Assembly (NCBI GenBank): GCA_027491335.1
Contig: JAIXWJ010000028.1
Span: forward strand, 1 to 34,677
DNA: 34,677 nucleotides
DNA from: Actinomycetes bacterium
Lineage (GTDB): Bacteria; Actinomycetota; Acidimicrobiia; Acidimicrobiales; Ilumatobacteraceae
Direction: 5' to 3'
Shown: positions 14,452 to 20,952 of the stretch, piece after piece
Layout: every line of letters begins with the position of its first letter
Position numbering within the stretch: position 1 is the first letter of the stretch
Notes under the pieces: model-generated
The model's input: the letters and a program-made list of their open reading frames with translations, nothing else
Told to the model about the DNA's origin: nothing
Database searches by the model: none
Made by a program: the position numbers and the translations under genes

Positions 14452-15842
14452 GTCATGCCGATTCGAATCCAGTCGATCTGGTCGTTCGCAACGCCATGCA
14501 CATCGCCACCGTCGATGGTGCTCGTCGCGAGATTTCCGGCGGCTGGATCGCCGTCGATGGCGGTCGTGTCAGCGCCATCGGCACCTCGGCCGATCCGGTT
14601 CCGCCGGCGCGCGAGTACGTCGATGCCACCGACTGCTTGGTCACGCCGGGCCTGGTGAACACGCATCACCACATCTACCAGAACCTCACGCGCGCCTTTC
14701 CGCCCATGACCGACAAGCCATTGTTCGGATGGCTGCAGTCGTTGTATCCGCTGTGGCGAGCCATCGATGAAGAGGCGGTTCATGTCAGCGCCTTCGTCGG
14801 CTTGGCCGAATTGGCACTGTCGGGTTGCACCACTTCCACCGATCACTTGTATCTGCACCCCCACGGTGCCGGGGACTTGTTGACGGCCGAAATCGAAGCC
14901 GCCCGCGATTTGGGAATGCGCTTTCATCCCACCCGCGGCTCGATGTCGTTGAGCGAGAAGGATGGTGGACTGCCCCCCGACGACGTGGTGGCCGACGACG
15001 ACGAAATCCTGGCCGCCAGTGAAGAAGCGGTGAAGCGTCACCATGACCGATCGTTCGGCGCCATGACCCGCGTGGCCCTGGCCCCGTGTTCGCCGTTCAG
15101 CGTGACCGAGCAGTTGATGGTGCGCTCGGCGGAGCTGGCCGAGAAGTTGGACGTGCGTCTGCACACGCACTTCGCCGAGAACGCCGAGGACGATGACTTC
15201 TCCATCGCCACCTTCGGATGTCGTCCCATGGAGTATCTCGAGCGCACGGGCTGGTGCAGCAGTCGCACGTGGGTGGCGCACTGCGTGATGCCCAATCATG
15301 ACGAGGTGCATCGCTTGGGTGCGGCGGGCATCGGTGTGGCGCATTGCCCCAGTTCGAACCTGATCCTGGCGTCGGGCATCTCGCCGGTCGTCGACCTGCG
15401 CGCGGCCGGCGTGAAGGTGGGCCTGGGTGTCGATGGTTCGTCGTCGGCCGACTCGGCGTCCATGTGGTTGGAGGCTCGACAGGCGATGCTGCTGGCCAAG
15501 TTGCGCAACGGCGCGCACGCCGGCACCGCGCGCATGGCGTTGGAGGTTGCCACCATCGGCGGGGCGGGTTGCTTGGGTCGCGAGGGCGAGATCGGAGAAC
15601 TCAGCGTGGGTGCCGTCGCCGACATCGCGGTGTGGTCGCTCACCGGTCCGTCGTTCGCCGGCGCCATCGCCGACCCGGTGGAGGCGTGGTTGCGATGCGG
15701 TCCCACCGGAGCACGGCACACCATCGTGAACGGTCGCGTGGTGGTGCGTGATGGTCGCATCACGCATCCGGCGCTCGACGAGATGCTGGCGAATCACGCG
15801 CGCATCAGTCGACGAATCCAGAAGCTCGACGATGCCCGTTGA
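14448..15842 (+). CDS. 8-oxoguanine deaminase-like amidohydrolase
   Basis: A 464-residue metal-dependent amidohydrolase of the subtype-III deaminase group. Key features are the metal-binding NTHHHIYQNLTRA (about residues 71-83), SGCTTSTDHLYLHP, FHPTRGSMSLSEKDGGLPPD, THFAEN, AHCVMPN and VAHCPSSN, and the metal/catalytic Asp in GLGVDGSSSAD. The HxYQxLTRA and RGSMSL patterns match enzymes annotated as 8-oxoguanine deaminase, related to AtzB hydroxyatrazine hydrolase; 8-oxoguanine would be converted to urate. The start ATG is 7 bp after GGAGGAGG (14433-14440), which lies inside the upstream decarboxylase. It overlaps the HAD gene by 11 bp. Confidence 0.85.
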   Translation: MSHADSNPVDLVVRNAMHIATVDGARREISGGWIAVDGGRVSAIGTSADPVPPAREYVDATDCLVTPGLVNTHHHIYQNLTRAFPPMTDKPLFGWLQSLYPLWRAIDEEAVHVSAFVGLAELALSGCTTSTDHLYLHPHGAGDLLTAEIEAARDLGMRFHPTRGSMSLSEKDGGLPPDDVVADDDEILAASEEAVKRHHDRSFGAMTRVALAPCSPFSVTEQLMVRSAELAEKLDVRLHTHFAENAEDDDFSIATFGCRPMEYLERTGWCSSRTWVAHCVMPNHDEVHRLGAAGIGVAHCPSSNLILASGISPVVDLRAAGVKVGLGVDGSSSADSASMWLEARQAMLLAKLRNGAHAGTARMALEVATIGGAGCLGREGEIGELSVGAVADIAVWSLTGPSFAGAIADPVEAWLRCGPTGARHTIVNGRVVVRDGRITHPALDEMLANHARISRRIQKLDDAR

Positions 15843-16470
15843 GTTGGGCCGTCCCGATGCGGTGTTGTTCGACATGGACGGCACCATCGTGGACACCGAG
15901 CCGTATTGGATCGCTAGCGAGTTCGAGGTGGTGGAGATGCACGGCGGCTCGTGGTCGATGGATCACGCCAAGTCCGTGGTGGGCTTCGACCTGTTGGACG
16001 CGGCGCGGTACATCGCACACCACGGCGGCATCGACGTGGCCCCGCACGACATCGTGGAGATGTTGCTTGATCGGGTGGTGGCGCAATTGCGCGAAGCCGT
16101 TCCGTGGCGTCCGGGCGCGCGCGAGTTGTTGGCCGCGGTGGTGGACGCCGGTATTCCCACGGCACTGGTGACCATGTCCTGGCGCCGCTTCGCCGACGAG
16201 GTGGTGACCTGTCTGCCACCGGGAAGTTTCACCGAGTCGGTGGTGGGTGACGAGGTGAGCCAAGGCAAACCGCATCCCGAGCCGTATCTGTTGGCGGCGG
16301 CGAAGTTGGGTGTGGACCCTGCCCGTTGCGTGGCGATCGAGGATTCGCCCACCGGAGTGCGCTCGGCGGTGGCCGCGGGATGTCGGGTGATCGCGGTGCC
16401 TCACGTGGTGCCGGTGCCCGAAGGGCTGGCCCACATCACCGTGGAGTCACTCACCCACGTGACGCTCTAG
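15832..16470 (+). CDS. HAD-superfamily phosphatase
   Basis: A 212-residue haloacid dehalogenase-like hydrolase. Motif I is LFDMDGTIVDTEP with the nucleophile Asp, motif II is TALVTMS, motif III is SQGKPHPEPYLLA and motif IV is VAIEDSPTGVRSA. A helical cap sits between motif I and II, as in the beta-phosphoglucomutase/phosphoglycolate phosphatase group. The substrate is not predictable. It begins inside the last codons of the amidohydrolase (11-bp overlap), making it the third gene of that operon. Its TAG stop is 7 bp before the left palindrome of the DUF559 element. Confidence 0.88.
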   Translation: MPVELGRPDAVLFDMDGTIVDTEPYWIASEFEVVEMHGGSWSMDHAKSVVGFDLLDAARYIAHHGGIDVAPHDIVEMLLDRVVAQLREAVPWRPGARELLAAVVDAGIPTALVTMSWRRFADEVVTCLPPGSFTESVVGDEVSQGKPHPEPYLLAAAKLGVDPARCVAIEDSPTGVRSAVAAGCRVIAVPHVVPVPEGLAHITVESLTHVTL

Positions 16471-16477
16471 CCCCGCA

Positions 16478-16529
16478 CGTTCTGGGTACCAAATGTGCCC
16501 GATTTCGGGCATTTGCGTTACCCAGAACG
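16478..16529. repeat. Left palindrome of the DUF559 element
   Basis: A 52-bp imperfect palindrome: 11-bp outer arms (16478-16488 with 16519-16529), an inner GCCCG/CGGGC stem and an ATTT loop at 16502-16505. It starts 8 bp after the HAD stop, so it could also work as a transcription terminator. Confidence 0.85.
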
Positions 16530-16572
16530 GAAGGGTTCACCGCGAGATGGTGGGCAACTCCCACTTAATGGC

Positions 16573-17502
16573 ATGCCACGAATCTCGCGAGAAACCTTCG
16601 ACCTTCTATCTCGTCGCCCTCACATGATCCTCGTTCGCGATGACCTCGTGGCGCAGGGGTACTCGATGAAAACCTGGCGCACCGCCCGTGATTCCGGATT
16701 GATGTGCGAGGTGCACCCGGGTGTCGCGATTCTTCCGGGTCGTGAACTCGACCCGGTCGCCCGCATTGCCGCCGCGGTGGCCGCGGTCGGTGACGGGGCG
16801 ATGGCCAGTCATCGAAGCGCCGCATTCCTGTGGGGAGCGAGCACTCGGTCGAACGAGGTCATCGACGTTGTGCGATCCGATCGTCCCGGTCGTCTGCGGT
16901 TCGAGAACGTTCGGGTGCATCGTCCGCGGGATCTCGTCGACCTTCACGTTCATGAGGTGCAAGGCGTCCCGGTCAGCAACCCGTTGCGCACTTTGCTCGA
17001 CTTGGGTGCCGTGGATCGTTGGGCGGTCGACCGTGCTTTGCAGACCTTCGTCATCAAGGGTCTGGTGACGCCGGCGTCGGTGGACAATGCGCTGATGCGA
17101 CATAGCGAACGCGGTCGCCACGGATTGGTGGCACTACGAACCGCACTTCACCGACTGGTGCTCACCGAGCGACCACCGGATTCGGTGCTGGAAGAAGCAA
17201 TGGGTCGGTTGGCACGCAGGTTCGGCCTACCACCATTGGAATTTCATGCCCGAGTGTGCGGCTACGAAGTCGACTTTCTCGTGAGTGGCACGCGGCTCTA
17301 CATCGAATGCGAAGGATGGACCTATCACGGGCTCGACAAAGAGCAGTTCGAGTTCGATCGCGATCGTGCGGCCCTGTTGTTGGCCAATGGCTATGTCGGA
17401 TTGCGATTCACCTGGGCTCAGATCGTTCGACGCCCCCACTTCGTGGCCGAACAGGTAAGGAAAACACTGTCCGTCTGGAGTGACTCCCTCCGATCTGGGT
17501 AA
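16573..17502 (+). CDS. AbiEi-like winged-helix + DUF559 (Vsr-like) nuclease-fold protein
   Basis: A 309-residue protein. The N-terminal 90 residues resemble the winged-helix domain often annotated as AbiEi antitoxin-like (ARDSGLMCEVHPGVAILPG). The C-terminal 110 residues are a DUF559 domain of the PD-(D/E)XK/Vsr-like fold: an acidic pair near E207/E208, D234 in YEVDFLV, E245 and E247 in YIECEGWTYH, then FEFDRDRAALLLANGY and LRFTWAQI. In many DUF559 proteins the last acidic motif is ExDG; here it is ECEG. The ATG at 16573 has no strong ribosome site; the same frame is open from a GTG at 16495 inside the left palindrome. The function is unknown: endonuclease, DNA repair or a selfish-element enzyme are possible. 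Confidence 0.75.
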   Translation: MPRISRETFDLLSRRPHMILVRDDLVAQGYSMKTWRTARDSGLMCEVHPGVAILPGRELDPVARIAAAVAAVGDGAMASHRSAAFLWGASTRSNEVIDVVRSDRPGRLRFENVRVHRPRDLVDLHVHEVQGVPVSNPLRTLLDLGAVDRWAVDRALQTFVIKGLVTPASVDNALMRHSERGRHGLVALRTALHRLVLTERPPDSVLEEAMGRLARRFGLPPLEFHARVCGYEVDFLVSGTRLYIECEGWTYHGLDKEQFEFDRDRAALLLANGYVGLRFTWAQIVRRPHFVAEQVRKTLSVWSDSLRSG

Positions 17503-17542
17503 CCGAAGTGCCCGAAAACGGGCACATTTGGTACCCAGAACG
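17494..17542. repeat. Right palindrome of the DUF559 element
   Basis: Outer arms TCTGGGTA (17494-17501) and TACCCAGA (17532-17539), inner stem GTGCCCG/CGGGCAC, loop AAAA at 17515-17518. It holds the TAA stop of the nuclease-like gene and separates it from the convergent regulator gene. Relative to the left palindrome it is inverted. Confidence 0.85.
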
Positions 17543-17548
17543 CCAGGG

Positions 17549-18229
17549 TTAGTTGCCCCAGCGGGATTGGCCGAAGCGGTAACCGACGCTTCGCACGGTC
17601 TGGATGAGGTTCGCGTGCTCTTCGCCCAACTTGGCGCGCAGACGACGGATATGCACGTCGACCGTTCGTGCGCCGCCGTAGTAGTCGTATCCCCACACTC
17701 GCGACAAAAGAATCTCGCGCGTGAACACCTTGCCGGGATTCTGCGTGAGGAACTTCAGCAACTCGTATTCCATGTACGTCAGGTCCAACGGATGGCCGTC
17801 GATCGACGCCTGGTACGTCTCGAGATTCAACACCAGCCCGCCGTAGTCCACGGTGTCGGGCTTGGCGCTCACCGACACGTGCGCGAACACGTGACGCAGG
17901 CGGGCTTCGAGCTCTCGTGGGTGGAACGGCAACAAGCAGAAGTCGTCGAACAATTCGTCGCGCAAGGTGAGTTCGTCCAGCTGCGCGCCGGTGACCAGCA
18001 ACAGCAACGGAACCATGAGCGCATCGCGTTTGCGCAACGCTCGACACGCCGCCCACGCGGCATCCATGTCGTGGTCGGCCGTGACGATGGCACCCAACCA
18101 TCCGTCGGCTGGTTCGCTCTTGGTGATCGCATCGGCCGACGGGAACGCCTTCCATCGATAGCCGGCCAGATCGAGCGTGCGTGCCAGCTCGGGTGACGGG
18201 TTCTCGGGGAAGACGGCGATCAGATCCAT
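17549..18229 (-). CDS. glnR: GlnR-like orphan OmpR-family regulator
   Basis: A 226-residue transcription factor with a receiver-like N-terminus (1-115) and an OmpR/PhoB winged helix (about 125-220; LTYMEYELLKFL, REILLSRVWGYDYYGGARTVDVHIRRLRAKLG, IQTVRSVGYRF). The receiver lacks the acidic pair and the conserved Lys (LLPFHP in place of KP), and the phospho-site region reads IVTADHDMD, as in actinobacterial GlnR, which works without phosphorylation as the master regulator of nitrogen assimilation. Its position 9 bp downstream of glutamine synthetase strongly supports this. A PhoB-type role is the alternative. It is convergent with the DUF559 element, the right palindrome lying only 6 bp beyond its stop. 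Confidence 0.8.
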   Translation of the reverse strand: MDLIAVFPENPSPELARTLDLAGYRWKAFPSADAITKSEPADGWLGAIVTADHDMDAAWAACRALRKRDALMVPLLLLVTGAQLDELTLRDELFDDFCLLPFHPRELEARLRHVFAHVSVSAKPDTVDYGGLVLNLETYQASIDGHPLDLTYMEYELLKFLTQNPGKVFTREILLSRVWGYDYYGGARTVDVHIRRLRAKLGEEHANLIQTVRSVGYRFGQSRWGN

Positions 18230-18238
18230 GATGGAAAC

Positions 18239-19594
18239 TCAGATGCTCTTCAAATATCTCTGAAGTTCGAACGGTGTCACTTGCGTCTTGTAGCCGCGCC
18301 ATTCGGAACGCTTGTTGCGTAGGAACCACTCGAAGATGTGCTCACCGAGGGCCTCGTGAACCAACGACGACGACTCCATCACGCGCAAGGCGTCGGCCAA
18401 GGATTGGGGCAGTTGCTCGATGCCCAACTTCTGCAACGCGCCGTCACCCATCTCGAACAGGTTGGCGTCGGCTTCGGCGGGAAGTTCGTAGCCCTGCTCG
18501 ATGCCCCGCAGACCGGCGGCGAGTATGACGGAGAAGGCCAGATACGGATTGCAGGCCGGGTCGGGGGAGCGGTACTCGATGCGCGTGGCCGACGGGTTCG
18601 CACGCTTGGGCACCGGCACGCGAATGAGTCCGCTGCGGTTGTTGCGGGCCCAGGACACGTGAACCGGAGCTTCGAAGCCGGGCACCAATCGCTTGTAGCT
18701 GTTCACCGTTTGGTTGGTGATCGCGGTGATCTCGCTGGCGTGGAACAACAAACCGGCCATGAACTTCTTGGCGGTGTCGGACAGGTTGTACGCGTCGTCG
18801 GCGGAATAGAAAGCGTTGCTGCTGGCGTCGTCGGTGCCGCTGTTGTTGAACAACGACAGGTGCAGGTGCATTCCGCTTCCTTGAACACCCTCGCGTGGCT
18901 TGGGCATGAACGTGGCGTGCACGCCCTGAGCGGCGGCCACTTCCTTCACGGCCAAGCGGAACGTCATGACGCTGTCGGCCATGTTCAACGCGTCGGTGTG
19001 ACGCAGATCGATCTCGTGTTGCGAGGGCGCATCCTCGTGGAACGAGTACTCCACCGGGATGCTCATGGTCTCCAGGGTGCGAATTGTCTCCTTGCGCAGA
19101 TTCCCGGTGACGTCGGTGGTGGTGAGGTCGAAGAACGACGCCTCGTCCAGCGGTCGTGGCGGACGCCCTTCCTCGGGCGGAGCGAAATAGAAGAACTCGA
19201 TGTCGGGTGCGATGAGGAAGTCGAGTCCGAGAGCGCGCGCCTTGTTCAGGTTGCGTCGCAACACCTGGCGGGGATCACCGCTGAACGGCGAGCCATCCAG
19301 ATTGTGGATGTCGCAGAACACGCGGGCCTCGGGAGCGTCGCTGTCGGCCCAGGGCAACATCACGAAAGTGTTGGCGTCGGGGATGGCCAGCACGTCACTC
19401 TCTTGAACGCGAGAGAAACCATCGATGGACGAACCATCGAAGCTCATGCCGTCCTCGAGGGCGTTCTCCAGTTCGGCGGGGCTGATGGCGAAGCTCTTCA
19501 GATTCCCCAGGACGTCGGTGAACCACAAACGAATCAGCCGCACACCTCGTTCCTCGACGGTGCGGAGCACGTAATCACGCTGTTGTTGCAGCAT
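18239..19594 (-). CDS. glnA: Glutamine synthetase, type I
   Basis: A 451-residue GSI that makes glutamine from glutamate, ammonia and ATP. Visible motifs are DGSSIDGF, the metal ligands in APDIEFFYF and EDAPSQHEIDLRH, the MPKPREGVQGSGMHLHLSL region, the NSYKRLVPGFEAPVHVSWARNNRSGLIRVP latch region (cited in parts: SYKRLVPG, WARNNRSG) and RIEYRSPDPACNPYLAF. No NLYDLP adenylylation site is present; the equivalent region reads ADANLFEMGDGA, so adenylylation control is unlikely, as in GlnA2-type enzymes. The second ATG (19594) is preferred over 19600 because AAGGA lies six bases before it. It is directly upstream of glnR-like. Confidence 0.93.
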   Translation of the reverse strand: MLQQQRDYVLRTVEERGVRLIRLWFTDVLGNLKSFAISPAELENALEDGMSFDGSSIDGFSRVQESDVLAIPDANTFVMLPWADSDAPEARVFCDIHNLDGSPFSGDPRQVLRRNLNKARALGLDFLIAPDIEFFYFAPPEEGRPPRPLDEASFFDLTTTDVTGNLRKETIRTLETMSIPVEYSFHEDAPSQHEIDLRHTDALNMADSVMTFRLAVKEVAAAQGVHATFMPKPREGVQGSGMHLHLSLFNNSGTDDASSNAFYSADDAYNLSDTAKKFMAGLLFHASEITAITNQTVNSYKRLVPGFEAPVHVSWARNNRSGLIRVPVPKRANPSATRIEYRSPDPACNPYLAFSVILAAGLRGIEQGYELPAEADANLFEMGDGALQKLGIEQLPQSLADALRVMESSSLVHEALGEHIFEWFLRNKRSEWRGYKTQVTPFELQRYLKSI

Positions 19595-19600
19595 GTTCAT

Positions 19601-19732
19601 TCCTTCAGTCTGCCAATGGATGCCCGAATTGGCACGGGGAAGCGGGAAACGGGAAAGCGGGGAAACGGCGAGGGGGCCGGGTTGCCCCGACCCCCTCAGT
19701 GAAATGTTCCGGTCCGTGGACCGAGGACGTGA
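19601..19732 (-). terminator. Intergenic region with hairpin after the type II GS gene
   Basis: On the minus strand a GC-rich hairpin (19670-19697: a 7-bp GAGGGGG/CCCCCTC stem, one mismatch, four more pairs, tetraloop) follows the type II GS stop by about 35 bp and is likely a terminator, although only a short T run follows. Next to it (19635-19668) is a purine-rich run of CGGGAAA-like units on the plus strand. Confidence 0.45.
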
Positions 19733-20737
19733 TCAGCCGCAGACCGTCTCGATGAGGAGGCGGGTGACGGTGTACGGATCCATGTTGGCGTTCGGACGAC
19801 GGTCCTCGGCGTAGCCACGGCCGGTCTTTTCGACCTGCCACGGGATACGGATGGACGCGCCACGGTTGGAGACGCCGTAGCTGAACTTGTTCCACGGGGC
19901 GGTCTCGTGCTTGCCGGTGAGGCGGCTCTCGATGTCGTGTCCGTAGTTCGTGACGTGCTCCATGACCTTCTTGCCGATCGCGTTGCACGCGGCGGTGATG
20001 GCCTTCATGTCCTTGTCGTTGCGCATGGCCTTCGTGGAGAAGTTCGTGTGCGCACCGGCGCCGTTCCAGTCACCCTTCTGGGGCTTGGCGGCCAACGAGA
20101 TGACCACGTCGTAGTCCTCGGCGATGCGGTGCAGCAACCAACGAGCCACGGTGAGGTGGTCCGACACGGTGAGCGCGTCGGCCGCACCGATCTGGAACTC
20201 CCACTGACCGGGCATCACTTCGGCGTTGGTTCCCTCGATGAGGAGACCGGCATCGAGGCACGCCTGCGTGTGCTCTTCGATGATCTCACGACCGACGACG
20301 CGACCGGTGCCGACGCCGCAGTAGTACGGACCCTGCGGCTCGGGGAAGCCGTCCTTCGGGAAGCCGAGCGGGCTTCCGTCGAGGCGCATCATGGTGTACT
20401 CCTGCTCGATTCCGAAGATCATTTCGTCGGCGGCGAACTTCTTGGCGGCCTTGGCGCACGCGGCGCGCGTGTTGGTGGGGTGCGGCTTGTTCGACTGGGC
20501 GAGCATGACTTCGCACAGAACGAGGATGTTGTCACCACCGCGGATCGGGTCCGGGCAGGTGAAGACCGGGATCAAAGCGCAGTCCGACTTGTCGCCGGGC
20601 GCCTGGTTGGTCGACGAGCCGTCGAAGCCCCACACCGGGGGAGTGGTGACGTCGTCGGCAAGGATCTTGGTCTTGGAACGCAGCAGGGGCGTCGGCTCGG
20701 TGCCGTCGATCCAGATGTATTCGGCTTGATAGGCCAC
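19733..20737 (-). CDS. glnII: Glutamine synthetase, type II (eukaryotic-type)
   Basis: A 334-residue GSII, the short family found in eukaryotes and in some bacteria such as Streptomyces and rhizobia. Motifs are YIWIDGTEP, VWGFDGSSTNQAPG, FGIEQEYTMM, GPYYCGVG, GTNAEVMPGQWEFQIG, KGDWNGAGAHTNFST and RGASIRIP. The GTG at 20737 follows GGAGG by six bases and gives the standard length; upstream in-frame ATGs would put a non-homologous extension over the promoter. Having both GSI and GSII side by side, with GlnR, makes this a nitrogen-assimilation locus. It is divergent from nadE, whose enzyme consumes glutamine. Confidence 0.93.
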   Translation of the reverse strand: MAYQAEYIWIDGTEPTPLLRSKTKILADDVTTPPVWGFDGSSTNQAPGDKSDCALIPVFTCPDPIRGGDNILVLCEVMLAQSNKPHPTNTRAACAKAAKKFAADEMIFGIEQEYTMMRLDGSPLGFPKDGFPEPQGPYYCGVGTGRVVGREIIEEHTQACLDAGLLIEGTNAEVMPGQWEFQIGAADALTVSDHLTVARWLLHRIAEDYDVVISLAAKPQKGDWNGAGAHTNFSTKAMRNDKDMKAITAACNAIGKKVMEHVTNYGHDIESRLTGKHETAPWNKFSYGVSNRGASIRIPWQVEKTGRGYAEDRRPNANMDPYTVTRLLIETVCG

Positions 20738-20952
20738 GGGGGTCCTCCATGTATGAATTCGGCAGAGCCGGTTGTTGTTGGGGCGATCACAGCGTCGCAG
20801 GGGGGCGTTTCCCCGCCGTTGCCCAATTGTGAACGCTGTGTGAAACGACGCTGTTTCGGGGGATTGCATTGCTCGGCGGGTGCGGTCACGGTATCCGGTG
20901 TCGAGCGAGACGGCATCACCGGCTGTTGGGGGTCGCCGTTAGCCTCGGCGAC
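20738..20952. promoter_or_regulatory. Divergent control region glnII / nadE with candidate GlnR box
   Basis: The 215-bp gap holds GTGAA direct repeats at 20829 and 20840, exactly 11 bp apart, followed by a GAAAC/GTTTC inverted pair (20842-20857). GlnR sites are direct repeats with an 11-bp step and a GAAAC half-site, so this is a plausible but imperfect match, placed about 100 bp upstream of glnII. At the nadE side, TAGCCT (20940-20945) is a leaderless-type -10. Confidence 0.4.
20940..20945 (+). promoter_or_regulatory. nadE -10 element (leaderless type)
   Basis: TAGCCT, seven bases, then GTG at 20953. Confidence 0.55.

Larger units (their letters stand above)
16478..17542. mobile_element. 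Candidate mobile element: DUF559 gene between perfect 24-bp inverted repeats
   Basis: Bases 16478-16501 and the reverse complement of 17519-17542 are identical over 24 bp (outer end CGTTCTGGGTACC, inner end GTGCCCG). Similarity continues inward, and each end is also a palindrome. The 1065-bp unit holds only the DUF559 nuclease-like gene, which it encloses precisely: the reading frame is open from within the left palindrome to a stop codon in the right one. I see no target-site duplication and no classical transposase. Known analogies are RAYT/REP elements and MITE-like units; an alternative is a pair of duplicated bidirectional terminators. Confidence 0.6.

Noticed and set aside
16478..16529. 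The palindrome as an ordinary intrinsic terminator of the HAD gene.
   Set aside because: There is no T run on either side, and the second copy in exact inverted orientation around a single gene is better explained as paired ends; a dual role is still possible.
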